A DNA stretch of 17,160 nt, from assembly GCA_946414625.1 (NCBI GenBank), contig CAMKPI010000019.1, forward strand, positions 1 through 17,160, given 5' to 3'. This DNA comes from an uncultured Spirochaetaceae bacterium. GTDB lineage: Bacteria; Spirochaetota; Spirochaetia; Sphaerochaetales; Sphaerochaetaceae. Under the pieces are notes generated by a model. The model was not told the DNA's origin and made no database searches. It saw only the letters and a program-made list of their open reading frames with translations. The first letter of the stretch is position 1. Each line of letters opens with the position of its first letter. Made by a program: the position numbers and the translations under genes. Positions 1 to 6,348 of this stretch are shown here, piece by piece.

Positions 1-1
1 C

Positions 2-706
2 GTTGTGGAAAACTTGATTTTGGGTGGCAGGACAGGAGTAACGACATGGCGGTACCTGAATACGCTTACTGATTTCAGGTCTCGCGACGATGTATTCACC
101 TACTTGATTCACTTGGGCTACCTCGCGTACGACAATCGGAGGGAGGAGTGCTGGGTGCCCAACAACGAGGTTCTCTTGGAGTGGCAGAGTGCCATATCTA
201 TTCTTCCTGAGTACAAGGAGACGGATAGGATAATAGAGGGTTCCAGAGATCTGGTAAGCGCAACCATCAGGGGGAACGAAGAAGCGGTGGCAGAGGCTCT
301 GGACAGGGCGCATGCGCTGGTTTCCAGTTACAGAAACTACAACAATGAGGGAGCGCTGCAGAGCGCAGTGTATCTTGCGTACATGTGGGCGCTGAATAGG
401 TACGCCTGTTTCAAGGAGCTTCCAGCGGGGCGCGGGATAGTGGACATAGTGTACGCTCCTCTTGCGTCGGTGGATAAGGCGGAATATCCGGCGCTGATAG
501 TGGAGCTGAAATATAATAAAACACCGAGCATTGCCATGGAGCAGATCAAAGAGAAGCGGTACTTTGACGTCCTTACCCGCTACACAGGGGAAGTGCTGCT
601 TGTGGGGATAAATTACGACCCGGAGACTGGAACGCACCAGTGCAGGATAGAGAGGCACGTCAAGGACGCATTGTCCGCGTCTGATATATATGCTCAAAAT
701 TCATAG
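2..706 (+). CDS. AAA-ATPase-like / PD-(D/E)XK nuclease family protein, 3' part
   Basis: The reading frame is open to the left edge of the window, so this is the C-terminal part of a longer gene; the GTG at 5 is only the first possible start inside the window. Proteins of this family normally carry an N-terminal AAA-ATPase-like domain followed by a PD-(D/E)XK nuclease-like domain (PF09820 plus PF08011). Here the end of the linker is visible (SRDDVFTYLIHLGYLAYD) and then the nuclease-like core. Counting from the GTG, D147 (in GIVDIVYAP), E167 and K169 (in VELKYNK) and Q180 (in MEQIKEKRY) give the full catalytic D...ExK...Q pattern, so the domain looks intact. The family is common and multicopy in Treponema, Bacteroidetes and Clostridia, and its role is unclear. 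The gene ends 162 bases before a convergent tRNA gene. Confidence 0.85.
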   Translation, partial: VVENLILGGRTGVTTWRYLNTLTDFRSRDDVFTYLIHLGYLAYDNRREECWVPNNEVLLEWQSAISILPEYKETDRIIEGSRDLVSATIRGNEEAVAEALDRAHALVSSYRNYNNEGALQSAVYLAYMWALNRYACFKELPAGRGIVDIVYAPLASVDKAEYPALIVELKYNKTPSIAMEQIKEKRYFDVLTRYTGEVLLVGINYDPETGTHQCRIERHVKDALSASDIYAQNS

Positions 707-827
707 CAAATGCTGAGCAAAGAAACACGTCAAGGAAGAGTAGATAGACACTGAAACATCCGGTCAAGGGAGAATATTCTGCAAATCCCGCAGAGTAGGA
801 CGGAATCCTTGCGTAATGAGACAGTCG

Positions 828-850
828 CAGAATAGCGTTATTCTGTTTTG
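828..850 (+). terminator. possible weak intrinsic terminator
   Basis: A 7-bp stem (CAGAATA / TATTCTG) with loop GCGT is followed by TTTTG. It lies 122 bases after the nuclease-family stop and just before the convergent tRNA-Arg 3' end. A further GTCGC/GCGAC pairing could extend around it. The stem is AT-rich and the T run is short, so this is only a candidate. Confidence 0.3.
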
Positions 851-867
851 TAACGCGACAGTCCGTA

Positions 868-941
868 TACACCAATGAGGGCTCGAACCTCAGACCCTCT
901 GCTTAGAAGGCAGATGCTCTATCCAACTGAGCTATTGGTGC
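868..941 (-). tRNA. tRNA-Arg (anticodon TCT)
   Basis: Read on the - strand, a complete cloverleaf folds. The acceptor is GCACCAA/TTGGTGT with a G-U first pair, followed by positions 8-9 TA. The D arm begins GCTC, the anticodon stem is TCTGC/GCAGA around loop CTTCTAA (anticodon TCT), and the T arm is TGAGG-TTCGAGC-CCTCA. The discriminator base is A. The length is 74 nt and CCA is not encoded. It decodes AGA. It lies 46 bases downstream of tRNA-Pro on the same strand, so the two may be cotranscribed. Confidence 0.96.
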
Positions 942-987
942 GTTTGTTTGTAAAAGTATCCGCTGCTTTCGCAAAAAAACGGATAAC

Positions 988-1060
988 TCGGGGCGAGAGG
1001 ACTCGAACCTCCGATATCCTGCTCCCAAAGCAGGCGCCATAGCCGCTAGGCAACGCCCCG
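988..1060 (-). tRNA. tRNA-Pro (anticodon TGG)
   Basis: Read on the - strand, the acceptor stem is CGGGGCG/CGCCCCG with discriminator A, and the C1-G72 pair is typical of bacterial tRNA-Pro. The anticodon stem is CCTGC/GCAGG around loop TTTGGGA (anticodon TGG). The T arm contains GTTCGAGTC. The length is 73 nt and CCA is not encoded. It is the first gene of the Pro-Arg tRNA pair. No convincing promoter was found immediately upstream on the - strand. Confidence 0.96.
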
Positions 1061-1661
1061 TCGCGTAAAGCGGATCCAATCGAAAAAGCTTTCCGTTTGT
1101 CGTTCAAAGCGTTCACGCAGTCGCAAGCGACAACTCATGGTAGACTTTTACGGAATAATATTCAAGGGGTTTGGAAAAACATCGCGCAGGTTGGAAAATA
1201 CATTTCGAAAAAAATACGGGCGAGATTTTTGGCTACTGCAAGGGATTGTTTCACCAGTAGGTATTTGGATCGTGGAAGAATTTACACAAGCGGGGTAGCG
1301 TCGATTTGTACAAATTTGGCTTCCGCACTTTTTCGAGGGTATAATCTACGCGGGGGAGGCAGCCCTGATGCTTGGAAGATTCGAGAGACTGTTTACCGGA
1401 TTGCTTCGCGCGACTCACAATGGGTGTGAGGTGCGTTTGTGGTGTTCCGATTGTTAGTTTAATGATTTGCGGATGACGTTCGACGGGCAAAAAAGTCTTA
1501 AAAAAGAGTTTCGGCTCTTTACACAAAAGCGTCAATTTGATAATGTAGCAATGTTGCTCCAAAACTAATGCGGGGATGCTGTGTTCTGAATTGGCGGCGC
1601 GGTGCGATATGCTTTTTTAATGTCGATACAGCCGGGGCGGACCCGAAACGAGGTGGATGAA
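1061..1661. other. gene-free region between the tRNAs and rpmB
   Basis: No protein here has family-like sequence; the open frames on both strands are short and biased in composition. Visible elements are a 12-bp palindrome ATTTGTACAAAT (1304-1315), a promoter-like site ending in a perfect TATAAT (1340-1345), and a 6-bp AAAGAG/CTCTTT stem at 1503-1520. That stem is followed by a T-rich run only when read on the - strand. The promoter-like site would give rpmB a leader of about 310 nt. No known ncRNA could be matched to the leader. Confidence 0.6.
1316..1345 (+). promoter_or_regulatory. sigma-70-type promoter candidate upstream of rpmB
   Basis: TTGGCT (1316-1321; four of six match TTGACA), an 18-base spacer and a perfect TATAAT (1340-1345). 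The predicted transcript starts near 1352. The next gene is rpmB, 310 bases on, so it would serve either a long-leader rpmB mRNA or an unrecognised small RNA. The 12-bp palindrome at 1304-1315 abuts the -35 and could be an operator. Confidence 0.4.
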
Positions 1662-1892
1662 ATGGCTAGAAGATGTGATATTTGCGGTAAAGGAACCGCT
1701 TCCGGACAGGTGGTGACAAGAAAAGGTCAGGCTAAAAAGTTGGGCGGTGTTGGTCAGCATATCGGTGTGACCACAAAGCGCGAGTTCCGTCCGAATATCG
1801 TGAGGGTGAAGGCTCTCATTGACGGCACTCCGAGAACGATCAAGGTTTGCACACACTGCCTTCGCGCGGGATACGTGACAAAGGTGGTTTGA
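1662..1892 (+). CDS. rpmB: 50S ribosomal protein L28
   Basis: A 76-residue protein starting MARRCDICGKG, the usual L28 N-terminus and a normal length for the family. L28 is a small component of the large ribosomal subunit. The zinc-binding form is recognisable by two CxxC pairs, RCDIC (C5, C8) and KVCTHC near the C-terminus. Family-typical residues include HIGVTTKREFRPN and the GYVTKVV ending. The ATG at 1662 is chosen because translation from it begins at the conserved N-terminus and GAGGTGG lies a few bases upstream; a start at 1602 would add 20 unrelated residues. It stands alone rather than in an operon with rpmG. Transcription probably ends at the hairpin at 2142. Confidence 0.97.
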   Translation: MARRCDICGKGTASGQVVTRKGQAKKLGGVGQHIGVTTKREFRPNIVRVKALIDGTPRTIKVCTHCLRAGYVTKVV

Positions 1893-2141
1893 TTGTACAT
1901 TGTCTCCGGGAGATTGCTGCTGATGCTGTGTTGATTTTTCGGCGGTGATGCAAGCCCGGTTGCGTGTAGCCGCGGGAAGCGATTGGCGGGTTTGAGACGA
2001 GGTCGGCACTTCCGGCATTGCTGTTCACTGACGGTTTGAAATAGTGCGTGTACCGACGATTTGCGTGTTTGGGCGCATGATCATGGGTTTAGGTCTCATG
2101 TTTTAATGCGTTTGCGCGTTGCGCCCGGCATTTTGTCGTAG

Positions 2142-2176
2142 AAAGAGGTTCGAAAGAGCCTCTTTTTTGTTTTTTC
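2142..2176 (+). terminator. strong intrinsic terminator downstream of rpmB
   Basis: A 10-bp stem AAAGAGGTTC / GAGCCTCTTT (one G-T wobble) closes on a GAAA tetraloop and runs straight into a long T tract (2163-2175, interrupted by one G). It is the first good terminator after rpmB, 250 bases past its stop. The interval 1893-2141 shows no gene, only a GGGCGC/GCGCCC inverted repeat around 2071-2125. Confidence 0.88.
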
Positions 2177-2309
2177 AAATATGGTTTTCTCAGGGTGTGG
2201 GCGTCTTTGGGAGCGTGGGAGACGCGAAGCCGCGTGCGAGGGGACAGGTGGAGAGTTTGCGGATAAGGGAGATTCCGTGAAAAGCGCGGGCAATGAGAGC
2301 GTGGCGCTG

Positions 2310-2333
2310 AGCCCGCGGACATGGTTGCGGAAG
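2310..2333 (+). repeat. 24-bp direct repeat, copy 1
   Basis: Begins AGCCCGCGGACATGGTTGCG. It matches 2475-2498 at 22 of 24 bases; the differences fall at the ACATGG/ATAGGG core. Confidence 0.8.
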
Positions 2334-2474
2334 TTCGGAGAAGGGTGTAGCCGAGGACAGGGTGGCAGGCGGAGAGATTGCGAAAGCCAGAGTTCAGGCG
2401 GCGGAGAGACTTCGGAGAGGGGGGTAGCGGTGGAAAACACCATTAGAGCCGCGATATTTGACAAGACAGGCAAA

Positions 2475-2498
2475 AGCCCGCGGATAGGGTTGCGGAAG
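2475..2498 (+). repeat. 24-bp direct repeat, copy 2
   Basis: Begins AGCCCGCGGATAGGGTTGCG. It is the partner of 2310-2333, 165 bases downstream. A shortened version, AGCCCGCGTATAGTGGG, follows near 2637. Confidence 0.8.
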
Positions 2499-2534
2499 GC
2501 TTGAGCGTCTGCGAATGGGAGGGCGGAATGCTCA

Positions 2535-2578
2535 CGGGCAGGGGGGCGAGCGCGTAGACTGCGGACAAGGGCGCAGGC
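2535..2578 (+). repeat. 44-bp perfect direct repeat, copy 1
   Basis: Identical over 44 bases to 2723-2766. It begins CGGGCAGGGGGGCGAGCGCG and ends GACAAGGGCGCAGGC. Perfect identity inside otherwise degenerate sequence points to recent duplication or gene-conversion-like copying. Confidence 0.9.
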
Positions 2579-2722
2579 GAGAGCGCATGTGTAGGGGACG
2601 TTCTGCAAAACTATATAGGGTAATGGCTGGGCGCAAAGCCCGCGTATAGTGGGCAGGACAGGGGGGTAGACCACAGACCCTACGGACAGGGGAGGTGCAG
2701 AGGACGGTGTGAGAAGAGCGCG

Positions 2723-2766
2723 CGGGCAGGGGGGCGAGCGCGTAGACTGCGGACAAGGGCGCAGGC
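2723..2766 (+). repeat. 44-bp perfect direct repeat, copy 2
   Basis: Second copy, 188 bases downstream of the first. It is preceded by a GTGAGAAGAGC word that recurs near 2840 just upstream of prs. Confidence 0.9.
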
Positions 2767-2941
2767 TGTAGGTGCTGCGACTGCCGAGCCTTTAGCCGGT
2801 GCAGGCTCCGCGGACAGGGTGAGTGCTGTCCGGCGGGGTGAGAAGAGCCCGTCTTCTTCCGTTTCGGGCAGGGCGGAGAATGCGAACTGTGCATGACGCG
2901 CCGAAAGATAACGAGCCCTCTGGTAAACCGTTTTCAATCTA

Positions 2942-2971
2942 TTGAAAAGTTGCCGATTTGTGATATAGAAT
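2942..2971 (+). promoter_or_regulatory. probable promoter of prs
   Basis: TTGAAA (2942-2947), an 18-base spacer and TAGAAT (2966-2971). Both hexamers are close to consensus. The start of transcription would fall near 2978, only about 11 bases before the ATG at 2989, leaving a very short leader that holds just the Shine-Dalgarno GGAGGG (2979-2984). This placement argues against the upstream ATG at 2893 being the start of prs. Confidence 0.45.
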
Positions 2972-2988
2972 ACTGCTTGGAGGGTGGA

Positions 2989-4245
2989 ATGAGCATAATC
3001 AAACCTCACAAGCTGGGCGTTATCATGGGTCCCGGAACGGAGTATCTGTCGGGAAAGGTGATAAAACATCTGCGCGAGCTGTATATGGAGAGGTACCAGA
3101 AGCTCTCGCGCAATCTTGCGAACCGCTACGATATATCCAGCGAGCAGGTATTGCGGTTCTCTTCGTTTATTGACGATCTCGGGCAAAAGAAGATTCCGTC
3201 GGGAAAGGTTCCGGAAGAGTTCATCTGCCCGAATTTCGGCATACCGGTGAAGTATACCCGGTTTCTGAACGGGGAGGTGAAGGCGGAGATCCAGGAGCCC
3301 GTCCGGGGTTTGAAGCTTTACATCATTTATGATGTGTCGAACGATTCCCCTATCAAGGTGGCGGGGCTTGACGAGCCGCAGTCTTTCACGATTAACGACC
3401 ATCTGATGTTTATAATGACAACGGTGCAGGCAGCGCGGCTTGCCGGGGCGGAAGGGGTGACTCTTGTAATCCCGACGTATCCATACGCGCGTCAGCACAA
3501 GAAGAGCTCGCGGGAGGCTCTGACGGCGGCGCTTTTCGCCCAGATGTGCGAGATGGTGGGGATTGAGAGAATCATCACTCTGGACATCCACTCGAAGGAG
3601 ATCGAGAATGCCTTCCGCACCACTCACGTGGAGAATCTACATGCCAGCTTCCAGTTCTTGGTGGAGCTGAAGAAAATCATCAAGTTTGCCGATCCGGATA
3701 TAACTATAGTCGCGCCCGATACCGGGGCTGTGGCAAGGAACAAGTTCTACGCGCAGATCCTGCACCGCCCGCTGGCGATGCTTTACAAGGAGCGGGACTA
3801 CAGCGTGGTCACCACCGACGCAAAAAAGAACAATATCCGCTCGATTAACCTTTTGGGCGACGTTCGGGGCAAGACGGTTATCATGGCGGATGATATGCTC
3901 GCTTCCGGAGGCACCCTTCTCACCGCTATGAAGTACCTGCGTGAGCAGGGCGCAAAGCGGGTTATCTGCATAATCAGCCTGCCATTCTTCAACGGAAACG
4001 CAATAAAGAATTTCGACAATGCCAACAAGGACGGCGTCTTTGATTACATCATCGGTACGAATGCCGTGTATCATGATGATGTGCTCCTGTCGAAGCCATG
4101 GTACATACAGACGGATATCAGCGAGCTTTTCGCGCGGATTATCAGTCGTCTGCACCACGGCAGGGCAATATCCCCGCTGCTTGACAACAAGAGGGTGGTT
4201 CAGCGCCTTGTAGACGAGGAGCAGGCTAAGGGTATGCAGGACTGA
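2989..4245 (+). CDS. prs: ribose-phosphate pyrophosphokinase (PRPP synthetase), long form
   Basis: Makes PRPP from ribose 5-phosphate and ATP in the cytoplasm, feeding purine, pyrimidine, NAD, His and Trp synthesis. The protein has 418 residues against about 315 for the classical enzyme. The extra length is mostly near the N-terminus (residues about 25-85), a pattern I associate with spirochaete-type enzymes. Family landmarks are the FLNGEVKAEIQEPVRG segment (92-107), TYPYARQHKKSSRE (163-176), the DIHSKEIENAF metal/ATP region (199-209) and the PRPP-binding loop ADDMLASGGTL (300-310). The ATG at 2989 is chosen over 2893 because GGAGGG sits at ideal distance and a promoter overlaps the extra upstream codons. 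No clear terminator follows. Assignment is firm; regulation is not visible. Confidence 0.93.
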   Translation: MSIIKPHKLGVIMGPGTEYLSGKVIKHLRELYMERYQKLSRNLANRYDISSEQVLRFSSFIDDLGQKKIPSGKVPEEFICPNFGIPVKYTRFLNGEVKAEIQEPVRGLKLYIIYDVSNDSPIKVAGLDEPQSFTINDHLMFIMTTVQAARLAGAEGVTLVIPTYPYARQHKKSSREALTAALFAQMCEMVGIERIITLDIHSKEIENAFRTTHVENLHASFQFLVELKKIIKFADPDITIVAPDTGAVARNKFYAQILHRPLAMLYKERDYSVVTTDAKKNNIRSINLLGDVRGKTVIMADDMLASGGTLLTAMKYLREQGAKRVICIISLPFFNGNAIKNFDNANKDGVFDYIIGTNAVYHDDVLLSKPWYIQTDISELFARIISRLHHGRAISPLLDNKRVVQRLVDEEQAKGMQD

Positions 4246-4753
4246 GAGGCGCCGCGCGTGCGGTGTGGTGCGTGCGCGACAGAGGGAATAGAGCCGAAAA
4301 CAGTGCCGGCAACCGACACGCCACGTAGCGTGTGGCGCGAACAAGGCGGGTACCATAGCGTGTGTCGCGGCGCAGTAGAGGAGAGTCTCGGGCGTTTGTT
4401 GGCGTTGGCCGATGCCGGGCGTGGATGATTGTCCGGTGCTGGCGTGTATCGGGCGCGGCGCGTGAGTTCGGTTCTGGTCGGTGGCGGGTGCGGGTGCGTG
4501 TGCACGACGCATGGCGGGTGTCGCAATGTGAGAGAGCACCCGATGTGAGTCTGGTGCTGCCTAGGGCGGGCGCTGGACGGTATTGGTCGGCGGTTTGTCG
4601 GGTGATGGCTGACTCCGTGCGGGCTGGCGCCTGTTGTGTTGCCTCCTCACGCGGGGGATGAATTGGTGCCGTGCGCGCCGCGTGTGCGATCCGCAAATTG
4701 AGCCGGTATTGCGCACCGGAAATATGTGAATAGGGTTTTAGACAGGAGTTGTC
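4246..4753. repeat. GT/GC-rich low-complexity spacer between prs and the aminotransferase
   Basis: No gene with family-like sequence; the open frames on both strands are Arg/Ala/Pro-rich shadows. The sequence is dominated by words such as TGGCGCG, GTGCGGTG and TAGCGTGTG. The 14-mer at 4326-4339 (TAGCGTGTGGCGCG) recurs at 4356-4369 with one difference. A CCGGT/ACCGG inverted repeat (4703-4719) lies upstream of the aminotransferase ribosome binding site AGGAG (4744-4748). No convincing promoter or terminator was found. Confidence 0.6.
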
Positions 4754-5953
4754 ATGGATATATCCAACAGGATCAAGGGTTTTCAGGCGTCACCTATACG
4801 CAGGCTGTCGCCATACGCGTTGGACGCGGAGAAGCGTGGGGTGAAGGTGTATCATCTGAATATCGGCCAGCCCGACATCAAGACGCCGCGTGAGGCCATT
4901 GACGCCATCCACAATTTCCCTGCGGACATTATCGCATACGGACAGAGCGACGGCGACTGGGCTCTTCGTGAAGCGGTGGCTAAGTACTACGGGACATTTT
5001 CTGTGGAAATCTCTCCGAACGATGTGCTTATCACAACCGGCGGTTCGGAAGCCCTTCTGTTCAGCCTCATGACTCTCTGCGACCCTGGCGACGAGCTGAT
5101 TGTTCCGGAGCCTTACTACACCAACGTGCATTCTTTTGCCCGTATGGCGAATGTCAACATTGTGCCGATAACCAGCGTGCTTCAGAACGGGTTTGCGCTG
5201 CCTCCTCTGTCGCAGATTGAGGAGAAGATCACCAGCCGGACAAAGGCGATTCTTCTATGTTCACCGAACAATCCAACGGGTCACATATATTCTCCGCGTG
5301 AGCTTGAAGTGATTTTGACCATGTGTAGAAAGCGCGGCATATTTCTCGTTGTAGACGAGGTTTATCGCGAGTTTTGCTACGACGGAAAGACCTTTACAAG
5401 CGCCCTGACGTATACTGAATATTCCGATCTTGTGATTGTTGTGGACAGCCTGTCCAAGCGATTTTCGATGTGCGGTGCTCGAATCGGGTGCCTTGTGTCG
5501 AGGAACAGGAGCGTGATCCGCGAGACGCTGAAGCTTTCCCAGGCCAGGCTCTGCCCCCCTTCGATTGAGCAGCGTGCGGCTGTGGCAGCGTTCGGAGCCG
5601 GCGATGAATATATCGAGTCCGTGAGGGCGGAGTACGAGAAGAGACGGAACTTCATTGTGAATGCTCTGAAGAAGATCCCCGGTGTGAAGTGCAGCAACCC
5701 TGACGGCGCGTTTTACCTTATCGCGGAGCTGCCCGTGGAGAACGCCGAGGATTTCGCGATATACATGCTTCGGGATTTTAATTTGAACGGAGAGACAGTG
5801 ATGCTTGCTCCTGCCGAGGGCTTCTATGAGTCGAAGGATCTGGGCAGGCGTCAGGTGAGGATTGCATATATTCTCAATACCGATGATTTAGGGCGGGCAT
5901 GCGAATGCCTGAAAGAGGGGCTTCTCCAGTATAACAAGACCTTCGGGTATTGA
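4754..5953 (+). CDS. class I PLP-dependent aminotransferase (aspartate aminotransferase-like)
   Basis: A 399-residue cytoplasmic fold-type I aminotransferase, normal length for the family. Such enzymes move an amino group between an amino acid, often aspartate, and 2-oxoglutarate using pyridoxal phosphate. Visible landmarks are NIGQPD near residue 36, TTGGSEALLFSL (94-105), PNNPTG (171-176), and D201 and Y204 in VVDEVYREF, which hold the cofactor ring. The Schiff-base lysine is K235 in DSLSKRFSM, with R243 for the phosphate and R369 in VRIAYILN for the substrate carboxylate. The start is supported by AGGAG eight bases before the ATG. The exact substrate cannot be told from sequence; aspartate is the default, and aromatic or kynurenine-like relatives are possible. 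It stands between two low-complexity spacers, so probably monocistronic. Confidence 0.9.
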   Translation: MDISNRIKGFQASPIRRLSPYALDAEKRGVKVYHLNIGQPDIKTPREAIDAIHNFPADIIAYGQSDGDWALREAVAKYYGTFSVEISPNDVLITTGGSEALLFSLMTLCDPGDELIVPEPYYTNVHSFARMANVNIVPITSVLQNGFALPPLSQIEEKITSRTKAILLCSPNNPTGHIYSPRELEVILTMCRKRGIFLVVDEVYREFCYDGKTFTSALTYTEYSDLVIVVDSLSKRFSMCGARIGCLVSRNRSVIRETLKLSQARLCPPSIEQRAAVAAFGAGDEYIESVRAEYEKRRNFIVNALKKIPGVKCSNPDGAFYLIAELPVENAEDFAIYMLRDFNLNGETVMLAPAEGFYESKDLGRRQVRIAYILNTDDLGRACECLKEGLLQYNKTFGY

Positions 5954-5976
5954 ACCGGGTCTGCCTGACCGGGTTC
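5952..5976 (+). other. hairpin overlapping the aminotransferase stop codon
   Basis: GAACC-G-GGTC, loop TGCCT, GACC-G-GGTTC forms nine pairs around a symmetric G-G mismatch and starts inside the TGA stop. It is followed by the perfect 12-bp palindrome GGGAGCGCTCCC (5984-5995). Neither is followed by a T run, so a standard intrinsic terminator is not supported; 3'-end protection or factor-dependent termination is possible. Confidence 0.4.
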
Positions 5977-5995
5977 GCCGTACGGGAGCGCTCCC

Positions 5996-6348
5996 CGATT
6001 TCGACGCGCTTTGAGCATGGTGCCCCTGGTGCATGATGCTTCTGGTGGATTATGTGCGTGAGGCGTAGCGGCTCTGGCGTGTGGTGTACATGGCGCGTGA
6101 CGCGTGGCGTCTTGTCGTTTCAGGTCGTGCGGGTGGAGTCAGCTTGTGGCTCGTGTACATGAAGCGTGGTGTTTTTAGTGTGCACTGCGTTGGTGGCGCG
6201 TAGCGTCTCGGGCACACTGTGTGCTTTGAGCGTGGCACTCTTGGTGTGTCTGGTGCGCGTGACACATTTTGTATGTGGAACGTAGTGCCTGTGGCACATA
6301 GCAGGTCGCAACTGGCGGTTTGCAGCGTTTTGTTTGCAAGGCGGGATT
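5996..6348. repeat. GT-rich low-complexity spacer upstream of the acidic protein gene
   Basis: No supported gene. It shares its vocabulary with the 4246-4753 spacer (GCGTGTGGTG, GGCGCGTAGCG, TGGCGCGTG). A 24-base unit starting GCTTTGAGCATGGTGC at 6008 recurs at 6223 with five differences, all of them transitions. GTGTACATG also occurs twice. No promoter close to consensus was seen for the downstream gene. Confidence 0.6.

Larger units (their letters stand above)
2177..2892. repeat. G-rich low-complexity spacer with imperfect interspersed repeats
   Basis: About 700 bases with strong G-over-C skew on the + strand and no credible gene. Open frames on both strands are arginine/proline/serine-rich by-products of composition. 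The stretch is built from degenerate words related to GCGGACAGGG, for example near 2241, 2316, 2354, 2561, 2684, 2748 and 2808. It also holds a second word, GTGAGAAGAGC (near 2709 and 2840), and two larger direct repeat pairs listed separately. It separates the rpmB terminator from the prs promoter. Whether it is a decayed gene, a former tandem array or a structured non-coding element cannot be told from sequence alone. Confidence 0.65.

Noticed and set aside
1350..1400. Resemblance to SRP (4.5S) RNA: CTGTTTACC and GCAGCC words
   Set aside because: The words are in the wrong order and the conserved GGTCAGG and GGAAGGAAGCAGCC apical loop is absent.
1097..1429. 110-codon open frame on the + strand upstream of rpmB
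   Set aside because: It starts at TTG without a ribosome binding site, has no family resemblance, and contains the promoter-like TATAAT.
1503..1520. AAAGAG/CTCTTT hairpin as a - strand terminator
   Set aside because: Only six pairs, four of them A-T, and no gene on the - strand that it could end.
2096..2674. Overlapping open frames of 60-190 codons on both strands in the G-rich spacer
   Set aside because: Biased Arg/Pro/Ser composition, no domain, frames interrupt each other, and they cross a strong terminator and repeats.
2177..2892. CRISPR array in the repeat-rich spacer
   Set aside because: Repeat units vary in length and sequence, spacing is irregular, there are no unique spacers of constant length, and no cas gene is present.
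2893..2988. Upstream ATG start of prs adding 32 residues
   Set aside because: The extra codons contain the promoter-like hexamers, and the ATG at 2989 has the better ribosome binding site and a family-like N-terminus.
2680..4539. Long - strand frames of about 300 codons across prs and its flanks
   Set aside because: Antisense shadows of prs running into low-complexity spacer, with no recognisable domain.
4226..4696. Open frames in the spacer after prs on both strands
   Set aside because: They are produced by GC-rich repeat sequence lacking stop codons; no ribosome binding site or family signal.
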